A stretch of DNA of 64,000 nt from Limnospira fusiformis SAG 85.79 (GCF_012516315.1 NZ_CP051185.1:2407403-2471402), one strand, 5' to 3'. Shown: positions 34,364 through 44,601, counted from the stretch's first letter. Numbers and translations: made by a program. The notes: generated from the sequence alone by a model not told the origin.

Positions 34364-35186
34364 AGGTTATTGAGTATCAGAAATGGTGAACATTGATATC
34401 AGACCCGCCCTCAAACGGACGGGGACTCCCAAACCTCACGATTTGGGTTACGGCGATCTACCCCCAAAGGGACAGATTTAATCTTCTGGGGTCTAGCCGA
34501 GCCTCAACTCCTAGGGCGAGAAGCGCCGCCAAAATCTTCATGATCTTCCCCCATTTTTCGTAAAATCCCCCCTCTGCCCACTAATTTTATCATGAATCAG
34601 GAGCCACCATTCACCCGCCTTTATCCCTGGTTTGGGGCGACTGAGAGATTCCCCAACCCCTCCCCCTCTTAACTCCATTTAAATCTGCCGTTTGACATCC
34701 GCCCCAAATCGCCCAACCCTGATTAAGCTAAGGTTTCTCACCAATTCAGCGCCTCTCTACCCACACCGCCATAGTCACCCTTACTCATGCGAATCATGCG
34801 AATCATGCGAATCATGCGATCGCCACTAAATCAGTCCCAAACCCCCGCCTTAGTCATCAAATTTTCCCCAATCTCCAAATCTATGATAAAATCAAAACCA
34901 TTGATTTTTATCTGGATTCCATCCCTCCCAGAAGTTCCCACTATTGCATTAATGGGACTAACTTTTGGGATACGTCTGTTATAAAAATGCTCATGTACCC
35001 CCAAAATCACCCTTATTCTAAAATTAGGGTCGGGGGCACCTTACCCTATTTTGAGGAAAACCAGATGAAATTAGCCGTAAAATAGCTTGTCATAAAAAAT
35101 TTGGTTTTTTATTCCAAATCAGTAATTTTGTGTTATCATCAATTAGTTTATTGTTATCTTTCTTTAAGATATCTGGTGATTAACCG
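34364..35186. other. Long intergenic stretch with a possible TnpB-element remnant and a 9-bp repeat
   Basis: No gene is convincing. Near 34400-34500 the minus strand reads GGGAGTCCCCGTCCGTTTGA, then GGGCGGG, which looks like the right end/guide-RNA region of an IS200/IS605-group TnpB element without its gene (weak call). At 34787-34820 there are three tandem copies of ATGCGAATC running into ATGCGATCGC. Sequence just before the next gene is AT-rich and probably holds its promoter. Confidence 0.45.
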
Positions 35187-35681
35187 ATGATAAAAAAACT
35201 TTTTTGTTCCACCCTGTCTGCTAGTTTTTTAGCAGCTACCATGTCAGGTTGCGCTCCAGTGGCTGAAACCGGGGAAGTTGCCTGCGCTGAAGTCACCGAA
35301 GCCGACATTGCAGCATTGTTCGATCGCTGGAATAGTTCCCTAGCTACCCTAGATCCTGATCAAGTAGTAGCTAACTATACCCCCACAGCCGTATTACTGC
35401 CAACTGTTTCCAACACTCCCCGCACCGACCATGAAAGCATTAGAGAATATTTTGTGGACTTTCTGCCAAATAACCCCCAAGGAGTGATTAACAGCAGGAC
35501 TATTGCCATTGGTTGTAACAAGGCTCATGACGTGGGAGTTTATACCTTTACATTTACAGATGACCAAGGACAAACCACCGAAGCAGTAGCCCGCTTTTCC
35601 TATGTTTATGTCTATAAGGATGGTGAATGGTTAATTGATCATCACCATTCATCCTTAATGCCAGAAACTGTCGCTAATTAG
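35187..35681 (+). CDS. Lipoprotein with SnoaL/NTF2-like (SgcJ/CaMKII-association) domain
   Basis: A 164-aa protein. The signal peptide ends in a lipobox MSGC with Cys22. An NTF2-like cone domain then starts at ADIAALFDRWNSSLATLDPDQVVANYTPTAVLLP and ends with ARFSYVYVYKDGEWLIDHHHSSLMP. This matches the SgcJ/EcaC and CaMKII-association domain group. It is likely anchored in the membrane facing the periplasm; ligand or activity unknown. It is flanked upstream by a long gene-free stretch. Confidence 0.85.
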   Translation: MIKKLFCSTLSASFLAATMSGCAPVAETGEVACAEVTEADIAALFDRWNSSLATLDPDQVVANYTPTAVLLPTVSNTPRTDHESIREYFVDFLPNNPQGVINSRTIAIGCNKAHDVGVYTFTFTDDQGQTTEAVARFSYVYVYKDGEWLIDHHHSSLMPETVAN

Positions 35682-35879
35682 GCTTCCCATCAAATTGCCT
35701 TCTACATTCTGGTGTATCTAGCCATCCCTTGATAATCATCGATATCACACCCATAAAAGATGGCTAAATATGAGCTTTTGATAGCCGATGCTCCAGAAAT
35801 TTAACCCTCTGAGAGTGTACAGGCAAGGCAGGCCTTGTCTGTACAGCCTTTGAGTCAACCTCCCATGTATCGGGAACTA

Positions 35880-38015
35880 TCAACCTTTCGAGCCATCCTC
35901 CGGTTTCTGAAAAACAGACGCGATCGGTTTGGCTTGCTTATCCGTTTGGGGATAAAACTTAAATTTCTCCATAGCCATACTAGCCGCTTGCACTACAGAC
36001 GGATCGGGGTCTCGCAAACCCTGTTTAAGTATGGGAATCACGCGATCGCTTTTAATCATACCCAGAGCATAAATTGCCTCTTGACGCACTTGAGCGCTAC
36101 TATCTTGGCTGAGTTGAGTTAAAGTAGGAATCGCTTGTTGGATTTCTGGACGTAAGCCATGGGTGCTTGCTAGTCTACCCAGAGTCGCGGCCAATTGAGT
36201 GCGTATTTCTGTATCTGCGTGTCGAGTATAGCCAACCAGGTTAGCAATAGCTGACAGGTTTTGTGACTCTCCTACTTTAGCGATCGCTATCAGCAAGTCT
36301 TCCTTTTCATGGCTGCCATGTCCAGTAACTTTCGGATTTAGGGGAGGCTTAACCGAATCTACTGCCATTAAACCATCAGCCATCACTGATTCTTCTACCT
36401 CTTCCACATCTTCAGAAACTTCCGACACCTCTGCCGCCACTTCCGTTTCTTCTGGTGTCTCTTCTGGTGTAGCAGCTTCTGTCGGTGTCTCCGAGACCAT
36501 TAAACCATCAGCCATCACTGATTCTTCTACTTCTTCTACATCTTCAGAAACTTCCGCCGCCACTTCCGTTTCTTCTGGTGTCTCTTCTAGTGTAGCCGCT
36601 TCTGTCGGTATCTCCGAGACCATTAAACCATCAGCCATCACTGATTCTTCTACTTCTTCAGAAACTTCCGACACCTCTGCCGCCACTTCCGTTTCTTCTG
36701 GTGTCTCCTCTTCTGTAGCCGCTTCTGTCGGTATCTCCGAGACCATTAAACCATCAGCCATCACTGATTCTTCTACCTCTTCAGAAACTTCCGACACCTC
36801 TGCCACCACTTCCGTCTCTTCTGGTGTCTCTTCTGGTGTAGCAGCTTCTGTCGGTATCTCCGAGACCATTAAACCATCAGCCATCACTGATTCTTCTACC
36901 TCTTCCGACACCTCTGCCACCACTTCCGTCTCTTCTGGTGTCTCTTCTGGTGTAGCAGCTTCTGTAGGTGTCTCCGAGACCATTAAATCATCAGCCATCA
37001 CTGATTCTTCTACCTCTTCCGACACCTCTGCCACCACTTCCGTCTCTTCTGGTGTCTCCTCTTCTGTAGCAGCTTCTGTAGCCTCTTCCGCTTCACTTTC
37101 TGCCAACAAATCAGGCAAAAATTCCAAACGCTCATGCAGCGACTCTATCATCTGCTCAGTTTGAGACTGCATAGCTCGCACGAGTTGTTCAGTTCCCGCG
37201 CGAATTTCATCATTATATTGTTCTTCCAGGTTATCAATAGCATTTTGAATCCGAGTCTCCTGATCTTGTTCAAGATCAGCGCGTAGCTTCTGAATTTCTT
37301 GTTCACTGTGCTGTCGGATATTTTCGATAGTTTGGCGAATTTCCTCTCTGGTAGTATAGTTGTCCTGCTCAAGTTGTTGCAGTTGGTTCTCATAGCCCGC
37401 GATATATTCTGCCATCTGCTGAGTGCGGTCTTGACTTTCGCTAATATCCCCATCCATATCATGAAGTTGAGTTTCATAGCCTGTTAAAGACTCACCCATT
37501 TCATTGATGCGACTTTGGCTGGCTTGTAAGTCTTGATTGACCTCTTCCAATTGAGTCTGATATGAAGTCAAAAACTCATTCAATTCCTCAACCTGGCGTT
37601 CACGGCTATGTAATTCCTCATTCAACTTTCCCAGGCGTTGCTGATACTCCCTCAACTGCTGGTTAGCTTCTTGAAGTTCCTCCTCACGGCTTTGTACCTG
37701 GTTGGTAAGCTGCTCAATATGGGACTGATAATATTGAGTTAAAGATTCATTGCTTTTTGTCAATTCAGCTTCATGTTCTTGTTTGAGCGTTTCTTTGCTC
37801 TCTCGCAGTTGGCGATCGTAATCATCTCTTAGGGACTGGACCATTTCCTGAATCCTGACTTGATGGGCTTTTTCTAATTCCTCAGCCGAGAGGCGAATTT
37901 GTCGCTCATATTCTTCTCTCTGCTCGGTCAGGCGACGCTCCAACACAGTATAGCTGACCCCCAACCCAGCCAAACTGCCAATAATTAACATAATCAGTAA
38001 ACTAATCAGGTCCAT
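35880..38015 (-). CDS. Membrane-anchored coiled-coil protein with acidic repeats and HEAT repeats
   Basis: A 711-aa protein in four parts. Residues ~3-24 are one membrane segment (LISLLIMLIIGSLAGLGVSY). Residues ~25-310 are a continuous coiled coil rich in Q, E and L. Residues ~325-560 are an acidic low-complexity repeat with about six units around EESVMADGLMVSE and PEETPEETEV. Residues ~570-700 are HEAT-type helices (TLGRLASTHGL..., QVRQEAIYALGMIKSD, DPSVVQAASMAMEKF). It could be a scaffold or septum/cell-shape protein, but no family name fits. It is encoded divergently from acylphosphatase. Confidence 0.75.
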   Translation of the reverse strand: MDLISLLIMLIIGSLAGLGVSYTVLERRLTEQREEYERQIRLSAEELEKAHQVRIQEMVQSLRDDYDRQLRESKETLKQEHEAELTKSNESLTQYYQSHIEQLTNQVQSREEELQEANQQLREYQQRLGKLNEELHSRERQVEELNEFLTSYQTQLEEVNQDLQASQSRINEMGESLTGYETQLHDMDGDISESQDRTQQMAEYIAGYENQLQQLEQDNYTTREEIRQTIENIRQHSEQEIQKLRADLEQDQETRIQNAIDNLEEQYNDEIRAGTEQLVRAMQSQTEQMIESLHERLEFLPDLLAESEAEEATEAATEEETPEETEVVAEVSEEVEESVMADDLMVSETPTEAATPEETPEETEVVAEVSEEVEESVMADGLMVSEIPTEAATPEETPEETEVVAEVSEVSEEVEESVMADGLMVSEIPTEAATEEETPEETEVAAEVSEVSEEVEESVMADGLMVSEIPTEAATLEETPEETEVAAEVSEDVEEVEESVMADGLMVSETPTEAATPEETPEETEVAAEVSEVSEDVEEVEESVMADGLMAVDSVKPPLNPKVTGHGSHEKEDLLIAIAKVGESQNLSAIANLVGYTRHADTEIRTQLAATLGRLASTHGLRPEIQQAIPTLTQLSQDSSAQVRQEAIYALGMIKSDRVIPILKQGLRDPDPSVVQAASMAMEKFKFYPQTDKQAKPIASVFQKPEDGSKG
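36370..37060 (-). repeat. In-gene tandem repeat, about 110-135 bp units
   Basis: Six units of near-identical sequence code for the acidic block: on the plus strand each includes AAACCATCAGCCATCACTGA and ...TCTTCTACCTCTTC. Units vary by in-frame insertions or deletions of VSE or DVEE codons (AEVSE, AEVSEVSE, AEVSEDVEE), showing continuing expansion and contraction. Confidence 0.85.
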
Positions 38016-38123
38016 AGGTAATCTCCCAATTTTTGGTAAAGTTATAGAGCCATCATCTAATCAACCCAGTTTTTAATAACTCTGTGTCCCCAGAGTATCT
38101 AAATACGTTACCAGATTATAATC

Positions 38124-38426
38124 GTGTCTAACACAACCCATGAAAAACCTGACCTCCTTCGCGCCCATTTACTGATCTCTGGACGGGTGCAGGGTGTCGG
38201 TTATCGATACTATACTCGCCAAGTCGCCATTCAAAAGGGAGCTAACGGCTGGGTGAAAAATTTGCCCGATGGTCGGGTCGAGGCTGTTTTTGAGGGTAGT
38301 CAAGCCCAAGTGGAGGCCATGATTAAATGGTGTTACCAAGGACCGCCCTCCGCTCAACCTACACAGGTTAAGGTAGAGTATCAGCGAGCCGAAGGACTCT
38401 ACAGCTTTGATATTCTCTACCATTAG
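38124..38426 (+). CDS. acyP: Acylphosphatase
   Basis: A 100-aa protein with the acylphosphatase signature: HLLISGRVQGVGYRYYTRQVA-type motif with Arg28 in GYR, and GANGWVKNLPDG with the catalytic Asn46, then VEAVFEG. It hydrolyses acyl phosphates in the cytosol. The start is GTG 38124; no in-frame ATG precedes the conserved core. Confidence 0.93.
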   Translation: MSNTTHEKPDLLRAHLLISGRVQGVGYRYYTRQVAIQKGANGWVKNLPDGRVEAVFEGSQAQVEAMIKWCYQGPPSAQPTQVKVEYQRAEGLYSFDILYH

Positions 38427-38460
38427 CCTCGAAATCATCCCTAGCGCGGTCTAGATCAAA

Positions 38461-39648
38461 TTAGATCCTACTTTCAACAAATTCTTCTAGGCGCTTGAGT
38501 CCAGTTTCAATATTTTTTAAACTCGTGGCGTAGGATAGGCGAATGTGATCATCTGTTCCAAAAGCCAAGCCAGGAACTGTAGCCATTTGCTTTTCTTCTA
38601 ACAAGGCATTGCAGAAGTCTACCGACCCTAAGCCGATTTTCCCGATATTGACGTACATATAAAATGCGCCGTAGGGTTTAACACAGCTAATTCCGGGAAT
38701 AGCGTTCAGTAGTTCATACATCACCTGTCGGCGTTCTGCAAAGGCTTGTCGCATTGTTTCTACACAGTCGAGGGAACCTTCCAGAGCGGCGATCGCTCCA
38801 TATTGAGCAAACGTGCAGACATTAGATGTACTATGGCTTTGAATCCGGGTCATCGCCCCAATAATAGTTTTATCCCCAGCCAGATAACCTAAACGCCATC
38901 CAGTCATAGCAAAGGACTTAGCGAAACCGCTACTAATCAGCGTCTGTTTATGGACTTCTGGGTGAGCGGCCGCTATACTCAGATGTTGCGCCCCATCATA
39001 GAGAATTTGGGAGTAAATCTCATCAGAGACTACCAGAATCCCCGACTCCACCACCACTTCCGCTAACGCTTTCAGTTCATCCGGGGTGTAAACCATCCCC
39101 GTCGGGTTTGACGGCGAGTTAAGGACAAATAGTTTAGTTTTCGGGGTAATCGCTTGTCGCAGTAATTCTGGGGTAATCTTATACTCGGTAGTCGCATCGG
39201 TGGGGACAATGACCGGAGTGCCATCAGCTAGTTTGACCATTTCTGGGTAGCTTAACCAGTAGGGGGAAGGTATAATCACTTCATCCCCAGCCTCGATGAT
39301 CGCCATCATCAACCCGGACAGGGAATGTTTCCCGCCATTGGTGACAATGATATTTTCGGCGCTATAATTTATATTTTCCGCGCTATAATTAACACCCACC
39401 TCTTGAGTCAGACTGCGAGCGATTAATTCCCTCAGTTTGGGCTCTCCCGCTGCTGGACCGTACCGTGTCTTTCCTTCATCGAGTGCCTTTTTAGCCGCAG
39501 CGACTATGTGTTGGGGTGTGTCAAAGTCCGGTTCACCAACGCTGAAGTTGAGAACGTCGAGTCCCTCGGCTTTCATGGCCTTGGCCTTGGCTGATATCGC
39601 TAGGGTGACAGATTGGGGAACCTGTTCTACACGGGCTGCCAGCTTCAT
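38461..39648 (-). CDS. Class I PLP aminotransferase (aspartate aminotransferase type)
   Basis: A 395-aa fold-type I aminotransferase. It begins [20 protein letters not shown] and has [55 protein letters not shown] (PLP lysine in FAKSF) and IRLSYATS at the C-terminus. This is the usual cyanobacterial AspC (subgroup 1b), converting aspartate/oxaloacetate and glutamate. It has an odd internal tandem duplication of NYSAENI just before IVTNGG, at ~residues 90-106. Confidence 0.93.
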   Translation of the reverse strand: MKLAARVEQVPQSVTLAISAKAKAMKAEGLDVLNFSVGEPDFDTPQHIVAAAKKALDEGKTRYGPAAGEPKLRELIARSLTQEVGVNYSAENINYSAENIIVTNGGKHSLSGLMMAIIEAGDEVIIPSPYWLSYPEMVKLADGTPVIVPTDATTEYKITPELLRQAITPKTKLFVLNSPSNPTGMVYTPDELKALAEVVVESGILVVSDEIYSQILYDGAQHLSIAAAHPEVHKQTLISSGFAKSFAMTGWRLGYLAGDKTIIGAMTRIQSHSTSNVCTFAQYGAIAALEGSLDCVETMRQAFAERRQVMYELLNAIPGISCVKPYGAFYMYVNIGKIGLGSVDFCNALLEEKQMATVPGLAFGTDDHIRLSYATSLKNIETGLKRLEEFVESRI

Positions 39649-39864
39649 ATCAAATTACTCTTTTTAGTAGTCTTAAACTAGAGATTCTACGGCGGGTGAT
39701 GAATGTCTGCAACCCTAATTGTTGGGCAATGATGACATTTTTTCATTTGATTCAGGGTTTATTATCACAGATCCCGTTATTTGTCAACTATGTGAACTAC
39801 AGTTGCGCTGAAAATCTAGGTCTCATTGTTCCATAAGTCTGTCATCGCATAAAGTCCGGTTGAC

Positions 39865-42540
39865 ATGATCTCAAAAAAGGTAAACCATCAAATGTTAGAC
39901 TTCCGAGCTATAGATTCATTAATGTTGTATTCCTATTTCGATTCAGACACCAACGATTCTAAATCCTTCGAGTTACCAGGGGCACGCCCTCACTATAACC
40001 CCGATCGCCCTGGTCAGGTTGAGCATATTTTTCTCGACCTAGTTTTGGATATTCCCGCCCAAAGTTTTCAGGGAACTTGTACTATTACCCTAAATCCGAT
40101 CCGCAGTGGTATTAATACCCTCACCCTCGATGCGGTAGATCTGGAAATTAATCAAGTTAAAATTGGTAAGCATGAGGTAGATTTTGACCATGATGGTCAG
40201 CAATTATACGTTCATCTGAACCAACCCACAGAGGTTAATCAAACCCTGAAAATAGCGATCGACTATACTGTTGATCATCCTCAACGAGGTCTATATTTTA
40301 TCGGACCAAATTCAGATTATCCTGATAAACCGATTCAAGTTTGGACTCAAGGGGAAGATGAAGATTCCCGTTTCTGGTTTCCCTGCTTTGACTATCCGGG
40401 ACAGTTAGCCACCTCAGAAATTAAAGTCCGGGTTCCCCAGGATTTTTTGGCGATCGCTAATGGTGAATTAATCGCCACCAAAACTAAGGGCGATCAGCAA
40501 ATTTATCATTGGTTACAAAAGCAGGTTCACCCCAGTTATTTGATAGCGTTAGCGGTGGGTAAATTTGCCGAAATCAAAGAGGAGTATAATCAGATTCCGG
40601 TGGTTTATTATGTCGAAAAAAATCGCCAGGAAGATGCTCTACGGAGTATGGGAAAAACTCCAGCTATGATTGAGTTTCTCTCTCAAACTTTTGGCTATGA
40701 TTATCCCTATCCGAAATATGCTCAAGTCTGTGTTGATGATTTCATTTTTGGAGGTATGGAAAATACCTCGACAACTCTGTTAACCGATCGCTGTTTGTTG
40801 GACGAACGCGCTACCCTAGATAACCGCAATACAGAAAGCTTGGTAGTCCATGAACTCGCCCATCAATGGTTTGGTGATTTGGTGGTAATTGCCCATTGGT
40901 CTCATGCTTGGATTAAGGAGGGAATGGCGACTTATTCTGAGGTACTCTGGACTGAACATGAATATGGGGCGGACGAGGCAGCTTATTACCGATTAAATGA
41001 AGCCCGTAGCTATTTTTCGGAGGATTCTTCCCGCTATAGTCGTCCGATTGTAACTCACGTTTACCGAGAAGCGATTGAACTTTATGATCGCCATCTTTAT
41101 GAAAAAGGCGCTTGTGTTTATCACATGATTCGCGCCGAATTGGGAGATGAGTTATTTGCCAAAGCTATTCATACTTTTGTGCAGGATAACGCCCATAAAA
41201 CTGTGGAAACGGTGGATTTATTGAGGGCGATCGAAAAGGCAACGGGACGGAATTTGCTGTTTTTGTTTGATCAATATGTCTATCGTGGGGGACATCCTAA
41301 ATATAAGGTTTCCTATTCCTGGGATAATGATAGCAAAATTGCGAAGGTGACTATTAAACAAACCCAGGCGAAAGACAGTGATAAACTCAGTGAGGCTAAT
41401 TTGTTTAATCTGAAAATACCTATAGGTTTTGGCTACACGAAAAAATCTAAGGGTAAATCCAAAAAGAAATCGACTCCAGTGGAGTTGAAAACGGTGACTG
41501 TACAAGTTAGCGATCGCGAACAGAGTTTTTACTTTCCTTTGGAAGAGAAACCTAACTTTATCAGTTTTGATGTGGGTAATAATTTGCTCAAAACTGTGAC
41601 TTTAGATTATCCAGTAGCTGAGTTAAAAGCACAGCTTCAGTTTGACCCAGACCCGATTTCCCGGATTTATGCCGCCCAAGCCTTGGCTAAAAAAGGGAAT
41701 TTGGCATCGGCTAAAGCCTTGGGTGAGGCGATGGTTTCTGAACCTTTCTGGGGAGTCCGGGTTGAAGTGGCGAAACAGTTGGTAAAGGTTAAACTGGATC
41801 AGTCTTTTGATGGCTTGGTGGCTGGCTTGAAAGATGAAAATCCACGAGTGCGGCGGGCGGTGGTTAATGCTTTGGCAGAAATTCACACGGCTGCAAGTTA
41901 TCAGGCGATTAAACCTCTGGTGGAAAATGGTGATCCGAGTTATTATGTGGAGGCTAGTGCTATACAGGCGATCGCCAAAATAGCAGCGGGAAATACCGAG
42001 GATGAACCTACAGAAGCTGAGGCGATCGCTTTGTTAGAAATGGTGTTACAAGAAAGGGCTGGTTGGAATGAGGTAGTCCGGTCTGGGGCGATTTTGGGTT
42101 TGAGTCAAATGAAAACTTCGGAAATGGCTTTAAATCTGATTTTGAAATATACCGCTAATGGTGTTCCTCAAGCCCTGCGTTTAAATGCTATTTCTAGTCT
42201 AGGTCGCATTTCCACAGGTCAAAATAACATCAATCTTGAACGTATTATGCAACGGATTCAAGAACTAGCTAAAGAAGATTTCTTCTTAACTCAAATATCT
42301 GTGGTAATGGCTTTAAGCCAAATGGAAACTCCCAAGGCGATCGCTGTTTTGAATGACCTAGCAGAACAGACCATGGATGGACGGGTCAGGCGCAGGGCGG
42401 AAGAGGCTGTGCAAAAAGTCCAAAAAAATCTGGGTTCAGACAAAGCTATTAAGCAGTTACGGGAGGAACTGGACAAAATCAAAAAGGAAAATCAAGAACT
42501 ACGAAGTCGCCTAGAAAACTTAGAGGCTAAAACTAAGTAA
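39865..42540 (+). CDS. M1-family zinc aminopeptidase with HEAT-like C-terminus
   Basis: An 891-aa M1 peptidase. The exopeptidase motif GGMEN lies near residue 296 and the zinc motif HELAH at ~329-333, with the distal Glu in WIKEGMATYSE. The N-terminal beta domain (RPHYNPDRPGQVEHIFLDLVL) and the C-terminal half with HEAT repeats (AKQLVKVKLDQ..., DENPRVRRAVVNALAEIHTA) are complete. A short coiled coil (REELDKIKKENQELRSRLENLEAK) ends the protein. It removes N-terminal residues from peptides, in the cytosol. The start is uncertain: ATG 39892 is an alternative. Confidence 0.92.
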   Translation: MISKKVNHQMLDFRAIDSLMLYSYFDSDTNDSKSFELPGARPHYNPDRPGQVEHIFLDLVLDIPAQSFQGTCTITLNPIRSGINTLTLDAVDLEINQVKIGKHEVDFDHDGQQLYVHLNQPTEVNQTLKIAIDYTVDHPQRGLYFIGPNSDYPDKPIQVWTQGEDEDSRFWFPCFDYPGQLATSEIKVRVPQDFLAIANGELIATKTKGDQQIYHWLQKQVHPSYLIALAVGKFAEIKEEYNQIPVVYYVEKNRQEDALRSMGKTPAMIEFLSQTFGYDYPYPKYAQVCVDDFIFGGMENTSTTLLTDRCLLDERATLDNRNTESLVVHELAHQWFGDLVVIAHWSHAWIKEGMATYSEVLWTEHEYGADEAAYYRLNEARSYFSEDSSRYSRPIVTHVYREAIELYDRHLYEKGACVYHMIRAELGDELFAKAIHTFVQDNAHKTVETVDLLRAIEKATGRNLLFLFDQYVYRGGHPKYKVSYSWDNDSKIAKVTIKQTQAKDSDKLSEANLFNLKIPIGFGYTKKSKGKSKKKSTPVELKTVTVQVSDREQSFYFPLEEKPNFISFDVGNNLLKTVTLDYPVAELKAQLQFDPDPISRIYAAQALAKKGNLASAKALGEAMVSEPFWGVRVEVAKQLVKVKLDQSFDGLVAGLKDENPRVRRAVVNALAEIHTAASYQAIKPLVENGDPSYYVEASAIQAIAKIAAGNTEDEPTEAEAIALLEMVLQERAGWNEVVRSGAILGLSQMKTSEMALNLILKYTANGVPQALRLNAISSLGRISTGQNNINLERIMQRIQELAKEDFFLTQISVVMALSQMETPKAIAVLNDLAEQTMDGRVRRRAEEAVQKVQKNLGSDKAIKQLREELDKIKKENQELRSRLENLEAKTK

Positions 42541-42551
42541 TCCGCATCATA

Positions 42552-42577
42552 TTGGGGTAATTAGTAAATTACCCCAA
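42552..42577. repeat. Palindrome after the array, copy 1 of 4
   Basis: Perfect 11-bp arms TTGGGGTAATT and AATTACCCCAA around a 4-nt loop. It lies downstream of the last array gene (minus strand), where it can act as a transcription terminator or RNA 3' end. Identical copies are at 44688, 46343 and 47349. Confidence 0.7.
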
Positions 42578-42598
42578 GGCGTAAATTCTGGTTGATAT

Positions 42599-43069
42599 TT
42601 ATTCGTGCTGATGGCTTTGTAGCCATCCCAGCAAATCATCTATCTCCGAAAAGTCTAGTAATGCTTCTCCTAACTCCTCTAATGCGGGTAATGGTAACTG
42701 ATTGATTTGACCGATGACCGTTTCTGGTAAACTGCCTAATCTCCTATTGAGCAGCCGGACAATTAAGGTCTTTTCACCTTCAGTTGCCCCTTGTTGTAAT
42801 CCTTGTTGTAATCCCTGTTGTAATCCTTTTTCAAGGGCTTCTTCCCAAATGTCTTGATAAATTACTGATTCTTGCATAATTTCTTGCCTCAACAATCGTT
42901 TAATCAACACTTTTTCTAAGACCAAACCCGCCAGAATTGCTGTGGATGCTGCCACGTTATTTTGGGTTCTCCGGTCAGCGATCGCATCAATTTTAGCTGC
43001 TACCTGCTCTAATAACTTTTGGCGATCGCCCGTTTTGGCTAGTACCGCAAAAGGTAATAATCCCGGCAC
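42599..43069 (-). pseudogene. DUF4351/Rpn-type gene, N-terminally truncated (array copy A)
   Basis: 156 codons from a GTG in the context VPGLLPFAVLAKTGDRQ. The PD-(D/E)XK nuclease domain found in the full-length copies is absent, because upstream sequence passes directly into copy B. It keeps the linker with three GLQQ units and the C-terminal DUF4351 (LLNRRLGSLPETVIGQINQL, then GEALLDFSEIDDLLGWL). It is the most diverged copy (GATEG, tail QSHQHE). It could be translated internally, but has no visible ribosome site. Confidence 0.8.
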
Positions 43070-43103
43070 ATTTATAAACGTATCTACGGATTCTTCCCAG
43101 AGT

Positions 43104-43610
43104 CTAATTATCTGAAATTGATGGCGAGTTGGAGACTAGCCATACCCGCAAATCATCTATCTCAGAAAAGTCTAGTAATGCTTCTCCTAACTCCTCTAAT
43201 GCGGGTAATGGTAACTGATTGATTTGACCGATGACCGTTTCTGGCAAACTGCCTAATCTCCTATTGAGCAGCCGGACAATTAAGGTCTTTTCACCTTCAG
43301 TTACCCCTTGTTGTAATCCCTGTTGTAATCCCTGTTGTAATCCTTCTTCTAAACCTTGTTGTAATCCTTTTTCAAGGGCTTCTTCCCAAATGTCTTGATA
43401 AATTACTGATTCTTGCATAATTTCTTGCCTCAACAATCGTTTAATCAACACTTTTTCTAAGACCAAACCCGCCAGAATTGCTGTGGATGCTGCCACGTTA
43501 TTTTGGGTTCTCCGGTCAGCGATCGCATCAATTTTAGCTGCTACCTGCTCTAATAACTTTTGGCGATCGCCCGTTTGAGCTAGTACCGCAAAAGGTAATA
43601 ATCCCGGCAC
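43104..43610 (-). pseudogene. DUF4351/Rpn-type gene, N-terminally truncated (array copy B)
   Basis: 168 codons starting VPGLLPFAVLAQTGDRQ and lacking the nuclease domain. The linker has five 4-residue units (one GLEE). The C-terminus is altered to VWLVSNSPSISDN: a recombination joint near 43118 fuses its end out of frame to the middle (TRHQFQ...) of the next copy. Confidence 0.8.
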
Positions 43611-43644
43611 ATTTATAAACGTATCTACGGATTCTTCCCAGAGT

Positions 43645-44583
43645 CTAATTACCTGAAATTGATGGCGAGTTGGAGACTAGCCATACCCGCAAATCATTGA
43701 TCTCAGAAAAGTCTAGTAATGCTTCTCCTAACTCCTCTAATGCGGGTAATGGTAACTGATTGATTTGACCGATGACCGTTTCTGGCAAACTGCCTAATCT
43801 CCTATTGAGCAGCCGGACAATTAAGGTCTTTTCACCTTCAGTTACCCCTTGTTGTAATCCCTGTTGTAATCCCTGTTGTAATCCCTGTTGTAATCCCTGT
43901 TGTAATCCCTGTTGTAATCCTTCTTCTAAACCTTGTTGTAATCCTTTTTCAAGGGCTTCTTCCCAAATGTCTTGATAAATTACTGATTCTTGCATAATTT
44001 CTTGCCTCAACAATCGTTTAATCAACACTTTGTCTAAGACCAAACCCGCCAGAATCGCTGTGGATGCTGCCACGTTATTTTGGGTTCTCCGGTCTGCGAT
44101 CGCATCAATTTTAGCTGCTACCTGCTCTAATAACTTTTGGCGATCGCCCGTTTGAGCTAGTACCGCAAAAGGTAATAATCCCGGCACATTTATAAACGTA
44201 TCTACGGATTCTTCCCAGAGTCTAATTACCTGAAATTGATGGCGAGTTTGAGCTATTTCTAGCTGGGTTTGGTAGACTAAATCCGAGGAACTTTCCCTTA
44301 AATAAATTACCACTTGCTGCATGGAGCATTCTGGGAACCGACGATAGACCCGCACCCAATAATCTAACATCCTAAACGGAATAGTTGGGTCCGGTTGGGT
44401 CTGAAATTCCAGATGCAGGATGACTCCCTCTGATTTCAGCAAGATGAGACTATCAGCCCGAATTGGCTCTAGGGAAAGTTCCGACGGGCTGAGTTCAGTC
44501 AGGGGAATGGGTTCTCCCAATAACCACTGGGCTAAATCCGCCGGAAACGTCTCAGCCAGGAACTTGCAAACATTGTCAAACAT
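43645..44583 (-). CDS. Rpn/DUF4351 PD-(D/E)XK family protein, full length (array copy C)
   Basis: 312 aa from ATG 44583 (MFDNVCKFLAETFPADL). The N-terminal PD-(D/E)XK-type domain shows ADSLILLKSEG (Asp) and VILHLEFQTQPD (ExQ), as in the Rpn recombination-promoting nuclease/transposase-like family. The linker holds eight 4-residue units (GLQQ, GLEE, then GLQQ x6), and a C-terminal DUF4351 follows. The C-terminus is the recombinant VSNSPSISGN. A TTG-initiated longer frame (MGYNTN) would translate the promoter. Function unproven; Rpn proteins are linked to DNA breakage and phage interference. Confidence 0.85.
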   Translation of the reverse strand: MFDNVCKFLAETFPADLAQWLLGEPIPLTELSPSELSLEPIRADSLILLKSEGVILHLEFQTQPDPTIPFRMLDYWVRVYRRFPECSMQQVVIYLRESSSDLVYQTQLEIAQTRHQFQVIRLWEESVDTFINVPGLLPFAVLAQTGDRQKLLEQVAAKIDAIADRRTQNNVAASTAILAGLVLDKVLIKRLLRQEIMQESVIYQDIWEEALEKGLQQGLEEGLQQGLQQGLQQGLQQGLQQGLQQGVTEGEKTLIVRLLNRRLGSLPETVIGQINQLPLPALEELGEALLDFSEINDLRVWLVSNSPSISGN

Positions 44584-44601
44584 ATTAGTATTATACCCCA
44601 A

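Noticed and set aside
44584-44601. Longer MGYNTN start for the array genes (also at 46256, 47262 and 48809)
   Set aside because: It needs a TTG start and translates the TATAAT box; the ATG further on matches the family start MFDNVCKFLAE.
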